Origin: Amycolatopsis antarctica
Lineage (GTDB): Bacteria > Actinomycetota > Actinomycetes > Mycobacteriales > Pseudonocardiaceae
Length of the DNA stretch: 64,000 nt
Assembly (NCBI RefSeq): GCF_002262875.1
Contig: NZ_NKYE01000004.1
Coordinates: forward strand, 1 to 64,000
Direction: 5' to 3'
This document shows, piece by piece, positions 24,769 to 32,824 of this stretch; within the stretch, counting starts at the first letter, position 1, and each line of letters begins with the position of its first letter. Made by a program: the position numbers and the translations under genes. Under the pieces are notes generated by a model that did not search any database, was not told the origin of the DNA, and was given only the letters and a program-made list of their open reading frames with translations.

Positions 24769-24792
24769 GTTACTCCTGTGACTAGCGTGACT
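24769..24792 (+). promoter_or_regulatory. Three 9-bp-phased GTKACT repeats before glpR
   Basis: GTTACT (24769), GTGACT (24778) and GTGACT (24787) repeat with an exact 9-bp period, followed by an inverted AGTAA. They lie about 35 bp before the glpR start. This is an orderly array that a regulator could read; I cannot name which one. Confidence 0.4.
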
Positions 24793-24824
24793 ACAGCAGT
24801 AATGTTCGGGGGAGGTGACGGGAG

Positions 24825-25727
24825 ATGCCGAGTTCGCTGATCATCGTCGCGCTTGCCGCGGCGTGGCTTGTCGTCCTCGTGCCGATGATCGCGCGCAAGC
24901 GCCAGGAGATCGCGCGGACGACGGATTCCGCGCTGGCAGCCCGCGTCGTCAGGGTGGGGGGCGCTCGCGACGAGGGACCGGAGGAGTTCGCCATGTCCGA
25001 CAAGGCACAGCCGGCCGCGACGGCGCATAGTTCGCGGGACGTGCCGTTGCGGGACGAGGACACAGACCGTGACGACGCCGTCGAGATCGATGAACTGGAC
25101 GAGGATGTCGACGACGAACTCGACGCCGACCGGGACGAGCAGGAGGGCCGGTTCGACGACGAGGTCCGGCGGGCGCCCGAGCGCGTCGGAGCGCAGGGGT
25201 CCGGCTCCGCACGCCGGTACCGTCCGGGCCGCGGGGGGTACGACCCCGAGGCGGCCGAGATCGCGGCCAGAGCCAAGTACGCCTTCCGTCAGCGCGTCGT
25301 TCTCGGCCTGATCGTCACCGCCGTCGTCACCGCGGCGCTGGCCGGGTTCCTGTGGCCGGTCGTCTGGTGGGTGCACGGTGCCGTCGACGTGGCGCTCGTC
25401 GCCTACCTCGGCTACCTGCGCAGGCAGGTCCGCATCGAGGACGAGATCCGCACGCGGCGATCGTCCCGGCTCAGCGGCAGCCGCCGCGTCCGGCACGAGG
25501 CGGCGCCCACCGACGACCTCGACGGCGACCTGGACCGATACGACGACCGTCAGGGTGCCGACGAGGAGGTCGAGGAGCAGCCGCAGCGGCGTCCCGGCAG
25601 GCCCCCGCTGGTTCCCCAGCGGCCGCACCGCAACGGCGTCGTCCTCGACGTCGAGGACGAGGACCCGGCGTTCCACGAGCTCGACGAGCCCGGGCAACTG
25701 CCGTACCGGCGGGCGGTCGGCGAGTAG
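24825..25727 (+). CDS. glpR: Glp receptor GlpR / SepX-type divisome membrane protein
   Basis: 300 aa. One N-terminal membrane helix (residues 2-22, SLIIVALAAAWLVVLVPMIA), a long acidic linker (about 50-125, rich in Asp/Glu), then two membrane helices (about 160-202, LGLIVTAVVTAALAGFLWPVVWW and AVDVALVAYLGYL), and a charged cytoplasmic tail. This is the layout of Corynebacterium GlpR and Streptomyces SepX, which tie Glp or the division ring to the membrane. The gene has its own promoter region (166 bases). It forms a functional pair with glp upstream. In Streptomyces SepX is needed for septa and spore formation. Confidence 0.8.
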   Translation: MPSSLIIVALAAAWLVVLVPMIARKRQEIARTTDSALAARVVRVGGARDEGPEEFAMSDKAQPAATAHSSRDVPLRDEDTDRDDAVEIDELDEDVDDELDADRDEQEGRFDDEVRRAPERVGAQGSGSARRYRPGRGGYDPEAAEIAARAKYAFRQRVVLGLIVTAVVTAALAGFLWPVVWWVHGAVDVALVAYLGYLRRQVRIEDEIRTRRSSRLSGSRRVRHEAAPTDDLDGDLDRYDDRQGADEEVEEQPQRRPGRPPLVPQRPHRNGVVLDVEDEDPAFHELDEPGQLPYRRAVGE

Positions 25728-25782
25728 CCACCCTCCCGCTCGGCCCGCATGGTCGTCCTGTTACGCTATGCGGGCTTCACCA

Positions 25783-25855
25783 GGGGCTGTAGCGCAGTTG
25801 GTAGCGCGTCTCGTTCGCATCGAGAAGGTCAGGGGTTCGATTCCCCTCAGCTCCA
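25783..25855 (+). tRNA. tRNA-Ala(CGC)
   Basis: Complete cloverleaf: acceptor GGGGCTG with CAGCTCC, anticodon stem TCTCG/CGAGA with loop TTCGCAT (anticodon CGC, reading GCG), and T arm AGGGG-TTCGATT-CCCCT. No CCA is encoded. It marks the left edge of an island with foreign-looking DNA (25.9-28.7 kb). Confidence 0.95.
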
Positions 25856-26589
25856 CACAAGGGTTCTCATCGCTGTTGACCTTCGTGTTCGACCTTTCGT
25901 AGTGTCCCGTTTCTGGCCTGGCGTTCGACAGAACGCCAGGCCAGAGCGGTGTTTAGAGGTTCTGTTTCCCCGAGGGTGTCGCCTTTCCCGAGGGTGTCGC
26001 CGGTGACCACTCTGTGTGGCGACTTCCGGCTGGTTGGCCGCCTGGTCTCGTGCGGGACTGATGAGGACCCTGGCGAGCTTCTCGACGTCGGGCGGATCGC
26101 GACGTTCGTCACTGATCCGGAGTCCTGAGTCGGAGCGACGCACATGGCGCTTCCCGACTCATCTGGTGCCCAATGCCCACCGCCTTTGGGAAGACAGCGC
26201 AGACTTTGTGGGCCGCGGCTGTCGAAAGCCGGTCACTGCGCCCACCCCGAGACGTGAACCTCACCGACGCTGACACCGACCGCGCCCCAACTGGCGCGTG
26301 TGGAATGGGAAGTCCACCCGATCAACCGACGTCAATATCCTGCGCACAGCAGAGAATCCTTCCCCGCCGAACACCAAGATCACATGCTGTGGCCGGCTGA
26401 ACGTGCCGGGTGCTCGGCAAGTAGTCGTCCTCGTGGTCGAACAGGGACCGCGGCATCCGAGATTCAGGCTGTAGGCCGGTTCGTTCTGACCTGCGACGAG
26501 GATGACGAACGGGCCGAGCCGTTCTCGAAGGCACTGCCGGGGGAATCATTGACCGCCAATCGTGCCCGAAGATCGCTTACTATGGCTCA
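25856..26589. other. Island left flank, no intact gene
   Basis: 734 bases without a gene I trust. Contents: a perfect 15-bp hairpin (25912-25945), a small tandem repeat TTTCCC(C)GAGGGTGTCGCC at 25965-26001, and a minus-strand frame (25847-26143). That frame begins near 26143 with a segment reading RRDPPDVEKLARVLI and RDQAA, which looks like a decayed small element-borne protein. GC content is clearly below the backbone. Confidence 0.4.
25912..25945. terminator. Perfect 15-bp hairpin downstream of tRNA-Ala
   Basis: TCTGGCCTGGCGTTC pairs without a mismatch to GAACGCCAGGCCAGA around the loop GACA. No U tract follows on either strand. It may end the tRNA transcript or be an element-end structure. 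Confidence 0.55.
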
Positions 26590-27738
26590 ATGTCCGGTGC
26601 CCAGCTCGTATTCGAGCTCGACCTCTCGTCCTTGGGTGTGCGAACGACGTGGACGCCGACTGAGGCCGAGCGCCTGTTGTGCGCGGCCGTTGTGCGTGGC
26701 TTTCCGGTGCTGGAGCCGACTGATGGGGATCAGCGGCGTCGATGGCATGCCCTGAGAGAGACCCCGTCCGCCGCTATCGCCGTCCTCAGGGAGGCCTCGC
26801 CTGATCAGCTCGGATTCGCGTCGCAGGGCCCGTTGCAAGAGCACGCGCACGATCGGCGACTGATTTCGATCCTGATGGATGCCATCGCCCATCTCGGCGA
26901 TCACGACGCACGCCTTCGGTTCGCGGGCCATAACGAGTTCCGCAGAAGTTGCGAATGGTTCGAGCGTGATGTCGTCGAACTTCGGCGCGCCGTTACCGAG
27001 GCCGCCGCCGACGACGGCGGCCCTGCCACGAAGGTAGACCGGCCTCGGGTCGCTCCGACAAGTGTCTTGTTGCGCTCGGCCATCAACCTGTTGGAGGTGA
27101 CGGGCACCGCTGGGGTGGAGGCAGTTTATGTGCGGCCCTACTCGACACATGCGCCGATCGTATTGGAGTTGGCGGCGGAAATGTCGGCCGACGATGAGCC
27201 CCTGCGTACGCTGATGTCGCAAACCCGTGCGGTCGCTTACACGCCTGAGAACCAAACTGGGTCGCACCAGGTGGCTGCGGTGTGCAGTACGACCGGACAG
27301 GGATTCGCCGTCCATGCCTATTACTATTCGCAGGCTCTCGCTTTGCCCAAGCCGCGTCGGCGCTGGTTCCCGCGGCGCCCGAAGAACAAGGTCAAATGGC
27401 TCGTGCGACTCGGCCTGCTGGCAGATTTCTCCGAGAAACATCTGGATAAATGCAGCACACTCGATGTTGAGACCCGTGGCTCGTACCTGTCGATCGGTGT
27501 GCTCCAATTCGACGTTCCGATCGTCATGTCCGCACTTGGTGACGATCCCGAGTCGAGAGACGAGAACGGTTATCGGTGGGGTTTGTTGCCAGGTGCGGCA
27601 AAGTACAAAATGTTTGTGGGTGGAGGTAACGGTAAGTATGGGAGGCATACTCCAGTCGACCCTTGCAAATCCAAATGCAATCAAGTGGCAGTGGGTCGAA
27701 TACCTCGCAGGGATTTTAACTGCTCCGTCGTGCGCTGA
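26590..27738 (+). CDS. Unrecognised 382-residue protein in a tRNA-Ala island
   Basis: I do not recognise this gene. The chain is soluble, with no signal peptide or membrane helix. It starts SGAQLVFELDLSSLGVRTTWTPTEAERLL, has an alpha-helical charged region (about 60-130, including ASPDQLGF and RSCEWFERDVVELRRAV), and a basic patch KPRRRWFPRRPKNKVKW (about 250-266). The final 30 residues are Lys/Cys-rich (DPCKSKCNQ) and may be run-on. Composition is lower in GC and codon use is unlike its neighbours, so it was probably acquired. The ribosome site is poor. It stands alone. A defence or toxin role would suit an island, but nothing in the sequence shows it. Confidence 0.6.
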   Translation: MSGAQLVFELDLSSLGVRTTWTPTEAERLLCAAVVRGFPVLEPTDGDQRRRWHALRETPSAAIAVLREASPDQLGFASQGPLQEHAHDRRLISILMDAIAHLGDHDARLRFAGHNEFRRSCEWFERDVVELRRAVTEAAADDGGPATKVDRPRVAPTSVLLRSAINLLEVTGTAGVEAVYVRPYSTHAPIVLELAAEMSADDEPLRTLMSQTRAVAYTPENQTGSHQVAAVCSTTGQGFAVHAYYYSQALALPKPRRRWFPRRPKNKVKWLVRLGLLADFSEKHLDKCSTLDVETRGSYLSIGVLQFDVPIVMSALGDDPESRDENGYRWGLLPGAAKYKMFVGGGNGKYGRHTPVDPCKSKCNQVAVGRIPRRDFNCSVVR

Positions 27739-28726
27739 TAGACAGGGAGTGTCCGGGTAGCCAAAACTCGTTTTCAAGTGTGGCCAACACTCGCTCGATA
27801 ATTTACCGAACCGGCCTCACCGGCGATGGCGCCACTTCCGTTGACGCCGCCCTCGCTCTGGGCATGCCAGACCAACAGGGACGAGCAAACCGGAGTCTCG
27901 TGGCGCATGACCCACGACTACATCGCACCGTGTTCGACGACGAGTTGCCGTAGCTTCCGGCGAAGCTGTCGATGGTCCATCGCCGCTTCGGCATCGCTCA
28001 GCCACAGCAGTAGCCGGTGTCCGGTGCTTGGGCAGGGAAGTGACGGCCATGTCACGCCGCCGGTGCGGGATCAGCGATTCGGGCCTCGTCGGTGGGTACC
28101 TCGTCTGATTGTTCGGGAGCATTCCTCGCGTGGAGTTCTGCTCGGACGATCTTGACGAGTTCTCGGGCCGGTGTGGTGCCAGTCCCCAGTCGGACACGCA
28201 AGGTATCAGCGGATATCGGCTTCTGGTGAGCCGCTCGATGAGCCGCGTCGTCCTGGTCGCGCCTGCTCCAGGAGAACCTCCAGTGGGCGGCCGCGAGACA
28301 CCCGCTGGCCGAGCTGCGATGAGCCTGGTGTGTTGCGCTCCTTTTGCTGGCACTGGCACCGGTGCGCACGCGGCGAATCGACGCGGTGGCGATGGTCGAC
28401 GGGACTTCGGTACCGACGCGGGATCACCGGCTGGTGATCGCCACCGGCGACGCGCATCCGGGCAACCGTGGGCGACTGCACCGTCTACCGCGACTCCGGA
28501 ATCCAGCAGCAACTGTCAGGCCGGCCGGTGCTGTCCGACGGCGGCTACCAGGGGCAATTCCGAGGTTGGTTCCGGACCGGCGAACCTTTAGGCCGAGGCG
28601 CGACAGCCCCGTGCGCACCCCTTGAATACTGCTGCTCCGTTCGGGCGGTGTCGGCACAAACCTGCCTCGGGACTCCACCGGTCCGGCGACGATTGCTGTT
28701 CGCCTGCGATGAGGGAGGTTGCGGCG
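27739..28726. other. Decayed island DNA with transposon and element fragments
   Basis: About 990 bases without an intact gene. It holds a frameshifted IS5-type transposase fragment (28380-28590, plus) and a minus-strand fragment at 28053-28238 reading KPISADTLRVRLG and ARELVKIVRAEL. The latter looks like the helix-turn-helix end of a plasmid or integrative-element protein. The remainder shows no coding signal. Confidence 0.5.
28380..28590 (+). pseudogene. IS5-family transposase fragment
   Basis: Reads DGTSVPTRDH then RLVIATGDAHPGNR in one frame, then, after a one-base insertion near 28465, GDCTVYRDSGIQQQL and VLSDGGYQG in another. GNRxDCTVYRDSG and DGGYQG are hallmarks of the second catalytic Asp region of IS5/IS112-type transposases. 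Compared with full members it lacks the segment between the first two motifs and everything after DGGYQG. It is a dead remnant. Confidence 0.6.
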
Positions 28727-29389
28727 ATGCCCGGGTTTCGTACCAACCAGAACGGCAAGGCCTATCCGATCACGCCGAAGAAGGGCGGCGGTGTGGTCGT
28801 GGTGGCGGGCGCGCTCGCGTGCGGCGTCGTCGCGGTCGGTGGTGTCGGAGGGGCGGGAACGGCAGGCACCGCCGCCGACTCCGCCGCGACGCAGGCGCTG
28901 CGCGGAAAAACCAGCCAGAGCAAAGGCGAAGCGAAGAAGGGCCGGTACGAACCGGCCTGGAACCGGCTCGGCTGGAAACAGCTCAAGAAGACCGGCCAGA
29001 AGGCGGCGACCTGTGTCGCCCATTCGTTCGGACAGGTACAGGAGTTCTTCGCCCGGAACCCGTGCACAGCACTGGATCGCACCCTGCTGGCCCTCGGCGA
29101 CGGTAGCGGCGGCACCATCCTCGTCGCCATTTCGTGGGTCCGCATGCCCACCGCCGGTGTGGCACAGGAACTCGAGGACCTCGCGCACGTACAGGGCACC
29201 GGCAATGTCACCCCGCTCGCCACATCCCTCCTGGATATCGCCGGGGTGGAATTCACCGGCGAGTACTACGACTCGGATCGCCGGGGATCGATGACGGTCA
29301 TCGCGGAGGCCACGCCCGCCGACGGTGGCGCCGACGAGGCGATGATGCGAGCCGTGGTGGAGGTGGCGAAGGAGTTCCCGCCCCCGTAA
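28727..29389 (+). CDS. Single-pass membrane protein of unknown function, 220 aa
   Basis: Not recognised. A short basic N-terminus (FRTNQNGKAYPITPKKGG) precedes one membrane helix or signal anchor at about 20-45 (VVVVAGALACGVVAVGGVGGAG). A basic linker (RGKTSQSKGEAKKGRYEPAW) and an outer globular domain follow, with two Cys (AATCVAH and NPCTAL) that could form a disulfide. The globular part ends EVAKEFPPP. ATG 28727 has GGGAGG about 9 bases upstream; an earlier in-frame ATG at 28622 lacks one. It lies at the right edge of the tRNA-Ala island but has normal GC codon use, so it belongs to the backbone or an older acquisition. Confidence 0.7.
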   Translation: MPGFRTNQNGKAYPITPKKGGGVVVVAGALACGVVAVGGVGGAGTAGTAADSAATQALRGKTSQSKGEAKKGRYEPAWNRLGWKQLKKTGQKAATCVAHSFGQVQEFFARNPCTALDRTLLALGDGSGGTILVAISWVRMPTAGVAQELEDLAHVQGTGNVTPLATSLLDIAGVEFTGEYYDSDRRGSMTVIAEATPADGGADEAMMRAVVEVAKEFPPP

Positions 29390-29410
29390 CGCCCGGCCGC
29401 GCCCCGCTGG

Positions 29411-29791
29411 TCAGTCCTCGCGTTCGTCGATGCGCAGGGTGTTGCCGAACGGGTCCCGCAGTTCCAGGCACGCCCCGCCGGACTCCGCGCCGGCGCTGGG
29501 CCCGATACCCGGGTTGAGGTACGGGTAGTCCTTGCCCGCCAGCTCGGCGTGCAGATCCCGCACCCCCTTCGCATAGACGTAGACGAGGGTGCCGGGCGTG
29601 CCGTCGCCGTGGTGCTCCGAAAGGTGCAGCACCAGCGAACCCCGCGACACCTGCTGGTACACCGGCCCCTCGCCGTCGAAGCGGTGTTCCCAGTCGACGG
29701 TGAAACCCAGGTACCCGACGTAGAACTCGTGCGCCTTCACCAGGTCGAACACGCGCAGTACGGGCACGACCAAGCCTGCCTTGAACCTCAT
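29411..29791 (-). CDS. Glyoxalase/bleomycin-resistance-fold protein
   Basis: 126 aa, one VOC (vicinal oxygen chelate) domain. It begins LVVPVLRVFDLVKAHEFYVGYLGFTVDWEHRF and has SLVLHLSEHHGDG and CLELRDPFGNTLRIDE, the pattern of bleomycin-binding resistance proteins and glyoxalase-like enzymes. His and Glu at the metal positions are partly kept (HLSEH, LELRD). Bleomycin-type resistance is a family label; actual activity is unknown. Convergent with the upstream membrane-protein gene and near an MFS pump. Confidence 0.85.
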   Translation of the reverse strand: MRFKAGLVVPVLRVFDLVKAHEFYVGYLGFTVDWEHRFDGEGPVYQQVSRGSLVLHLSEHHGDGTPGTLVYVYAKGVRDLHAELAGKDYPYLNPGIGPSAGAESGGACLELRDPFGNTLRIDERED

Positions 29792-29816
29792 GCCCGGACC
29801 CTAACGCTGCCTACCG

Positions 29817-31208
29817 TCACAAACCCGGCGACGTCTTGGGACGGCTGCCGGTCACGATGAGCGCGCTTGCCGCGAGTGGGACCAGGGCCCAGAGTGCCGC
29901 GGTGACGTAGCCGCCCTCCTCGGGGAGAACGGCCCCGGCCGGTGTCGCGTCGGCGAGCAGCAACCCGGCGAGTGCGCTTCCGACGCTGAAACCGATGCTG
30001 CGGACGATCTGGTTGACCGACAGCACGCTGGCGGTCTCCGCCGGCGGAACGCCGACCAGGACGAGCCCAGGCATGACCGCGGAGACGCCTCCGACGCCGA
30101 AGCCGAGCAGGGCTGTCGCCGTGAGAACGGCGAGCAGGGACCCGTGTGCGACGGCGAACAGTACCGCGGCGACGATGGCCAGCGCCGCGGTCAGCGCGAA
30201 CGTCCAGCGTTCCGTGATGCGGGAAACCAGGCGTGGCAACGATTTTCCCGCGACGAATCCGAGAAGCGAGAACGGGATCAACGCCGTGCCCGCCGCGACA
30301 CCCGGGAGTGCGAACCCGTACAGCGCACCCGCCGGCGTCTGCACGTAGCGGGTGAACAGACTGAACAGCAGGTACAGTCCCACGCCCGCGATGAGCATCG
30401 CCAGGTTCGCGCGCAGCACGGGCCGCTGACCGAGCATCCGCAGGTCGACCAGTGGCGAGGCCGCCCGGAGTTCGACGACCGCCCAGACGGTGAGGGTCGC
30501 GGCGGACGCGGCGAGGATGCCGCCGCCCAGCCACGGAGCGTCCCAAACCGCGGGCTCCGCGATGACCAGCAGGATCCCGAACGTCCCGAGGGCGAGCAGG
30601 AGCGCGCCGACCACGTCGATCCGGGGCCGCGCTCCGGGCGCCTCGACGGGCAGAGCACACCATGCGACGGCGAGCGCGGCGGCCGACAGCAGCAGTCCGA
30701 GTCCGTACGCGGCGCGCAGTCCGGCGAGCTGGTCGAGCAGGCTGACCACCGGATAGCCGACGCCGATGCCCACGGTCGACGCGACCGACAACGCGGCGAT
30801 CGTCGATGCGGATCGCTGCGCGGGCAGATGGGTGCGGGCGACGCTCATCAGCAGCGCCACGACCGCCACGCCGAGCCCCTGCAAACCACGCCCGATCAAC
30901 AGGGCCGCGAACGGCAACGGAAGGACCGTCAGCAAGCTGCCCAGCGTGACCAGGGTGAGCGTGGTCAGGATCGTGACCCGGCGGTACGGGCCACTGCCGA
31001 GCCTGCCGAGAACGGGGCCGGCGATCGCGCCGGTGAACAGCGTCACCGTCAGCGTCCATTGTGCTGAGTCGAGGGAGACCCGCATGCCGGTGGCGACCGG
31101 GGTGATGAGCGGCGCCCCGACGCTTCCGATCACCGCCGCCGACAACGCCGTGCACACCAGCGCGGCACCGAGACGCCCGTCCCGCCGGGGGGAGCCGGCG
31201 CCGCTCAC
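29817..31208 (-). CDS. MFS transporter, DHA2-like (14-TM) drug efflux
   Basis: 463 aa, about 13-14 hydrophobic segments. DHA2 signs: MRVSLDSAQWTLTVTLFTGAIAGPVLGRLG in the first helices (motif A nearby), ARTHLPAQRSASTIAALSVASTVGIGVGYPVVSLL (motif C region), and a final GFSVGSALAGLLLAD segment. The start is GTG 31208 (VSGAGSPRR). Drug/proton antiport is expected from the family; substrates cannot be read. It is divergent from the aromatic amino acid decarboxylase with 150 bases between, so they might share control; export of the amine product is a possibility but only a guess. Confidence 0.87.
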   Translation of the reverse strand: MSGAGSPRRDGRLGAALVCTALSAAVIGSVGAPLITPVATGMRVSLDSAQWTLTVTLFTGAIAGPVLGRLGSGPYRRVTILTTLTLVTLGSLLTVLPLPFAALLIGRGLQGLGVAVVALLMSVARTHLPAQRSASTIAALSVASTVGIGVGYPVVSLLDQLAGLRAAYGLGLLLSAAALAVAWCALPVEAPGARPRIDVVGALLLALGTFGILLVIAEPAVWDAPWLGGGILAASAATLTVWAVVELRAASPLVDLRMLGQRPVLRANLAMLIAGVGLYLLFSLFTRYVQTPAGALYGFALPGVAAGTALIPFSLLGFVAGKSLPRLVSRITERWTFALTAALAIVAAVLFAVAHGSLLAVLTATALLGFGVGGVSAVMPGLVLVGVPPAETASVLSVNQIVRSIGFSVGSALAGLLLADATPAGAVLPEEGGYVTAALWALVPLAASALIVTGSRPKTSPGL

Positions 31209-31358
31209 CGGTCCGCCCCGGCGGTGACGCGCGCGAACTGGTCCGGCCGAATTCCACTCGTCCGTTCAGCCACGGTGAACAAGTTACTGCCCACCGGTCG
31301 TCGGGTGGGAGCCGATCGCGAGGCCGCCGAGAGCGTCGGGCCGCCCTAGGGTGACGGG

Positions 31359-32816
31359 ATGAGCGCGCACATGACGCCGGAGGAGTTCCGGGCACACGGC
31401 AAGCAGGTGGTGGACTGGATCGCCGACTACCTCGCCGGGATCGAGGCGCATCCGGTGCGTTCCCAGTCCGCCCCCGGCGACGTACGCGCCGCTCTGCCCG
31501 CACATCCGCCTGAGCGCGGCGAACCGTTCGAGGCGGTGCTTGCCGATCTGGACCGGGTGGTGCTCCCCGGGATCACGCACTGGCAGCACCCCTCGTTCTT
31601 CGCCTACTTCCCGGCGAACGCGAGTGGGCCGGCGATCCTCGGTGACCTGCTCTCCTCCGGGCTGGGTGTGCAGGGCATGGTGTGGGCGACCAGCCCGGCC
31701 TGCACGGAACTGGAGACCGTCGTCGTCGACTGGCTCGCCGAACTGCTCGGCCTTCCGGCGCACTTCACCTTCGCCGAGGGCTCGGCCGGTGGCGGTGTCA
31801 TCCAGGATTCGGCGTCCAGCGCCGCCCTGGTGGCCCTGCTGGCCGCCCTCGACCGTGCGGGCGGTGGCGTCCCGGCCGCGGCCGGGCTTTCCGGCAGGCA
31901 CACCGTCTACGTGTCCTCGCAGACCCACTCCGCGGTGGAGAAGGCCGCGCGGATCACCGGGATCGGTGCGGAGAACGTCCGGATCGTCGACGTCGATCCG
32001 CACACTCTCGCCATGCTCCCCGCCGACCTGGACGCGAAGATCGCCGCCGACATCGCCGCCGGTGCCACTCCGGTGCTGGTCTGCGCGACGGTCGGCACCA
32101 CCGGCACCACCGCCGTCGATCCGGTGGCGGACATCGGCGCGGTGTGCCGGGACCGCGGACTGTGGCTGCACGTCGACGCCGCCTACGCCGGGGTCGCCGC
32201 CGTCTGCCCGGAAATGCGCTGGATCAACGACGGCGTCGCCGAATTCGCCGACTCCTACGCCACCAACCCGCACAAGTGGCTGCTGACGAACTTCGACTGC
32301 ACGGTGCTGTGGGTGGCCGACCGCGCACCGATGGTCGACGCTCTGTCGATCCTGCCGGAGTTCCTGCGCAACACCGCGACGGAGTCGGGCGAGGTCATCG
32401 ACTACCGCGACTGGCAGATCTCGCTGGGCAGACGTTTCCGCGCGCTCAAACTGTGGTCGGCGATCCGCTGGTACGGAGCCGAGGGGCTGCGCGCACACAT
32501 CCGTTCCGGGATCGCGCTCGCCGCGGGCTTCGCCGGACACGTCCGTGCCGACGAACGCTTCCTGCTGCACGAGCCGCACCCGTTCGGGCTCGTCTGCTTC
32601 CGTCCACTGTGGACTGGGCTGGACGTGGACGCGGAGAACGCAGCCACCCTGGCGATGCTGGAACGCCTCAACGACTCGGGTGCGCTGTATCTGAGCCACA
32701 CCAAGGTGTCCGGTCGGGTGCTGCTCCGGCTGGCCGTCGGCGTGCCGACGACCCGGCGTGAGCACCTGGACGCCGCCTGGGACCGCATCCGGGAGGAGTA
32801 CGAAGGCCCGGCCTGA
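31359..32816 (+). CDS. PLP-dependent aromatic-L-amino-acid decarboxylase-like enzyme
   Basis: 485 aa, group II decarboxylase. Decarboxylates an aromatic amino acid (Tyr, Trp, DOPA or Phe) to the amine. Seen: HWQHPSFFAYFPANASGPAILGDLL (substrate channel), SPACTELETVVVDWLAELLG, VSSQTHSAVEKAARI, HVDAAYAGVAAVCPE (Asp pairing with the PLP nitrogen) and ATNPHKWLLTNFDC with PLP-binding Lys306. ATG 31359 follows a GTGACGG stretch. Length is normal. Which amino acid is used cannot be told. Transcribed divergently from an MFS pump. Confidence 0.9.
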   Translation: MSAHMTPEEFRAHGKQVVDWIADYLAGIEAHPVRSQSAPGDVRAALPAHPPERGEPFEAVLADLDRVVLPGITHWQHPSFFAYFPANASGPAILGDLLSSGLGVQGMVWATSPACTELETVVVDWLAELLGLPAHFTFAEGSAGGGVIQDSASSAALVALLAALDRAGGGVPAAAGLSGRHTVYVSSQTHSAVEKAARITGIGAENVRIVDVDPHTLAMLPADLDAKIAADIAAGATPVLVCATVGTTGTTAVDPVADIGAVCRDRGLWLHVDAAYAGVAAVCPEMRWINDGVAEFADSYATNPHKWLLTNFDCTVLWVADRAPMVDALSILPEFLRNTATESGEVIDYRDWQISLGRRFRALKLWSAIRWYGAEGLRAHIRSGIALAAGFAGHVRADERFLLHEPHPFGLVCFRPLWTGLDVDAENAATLAMLERLNDSGALYLSHTKVSGRVLLRLAVGVPTTRREHLDAAWDRIREEYEGPA

Positions 32817-32824
32817 GCCGCCGG

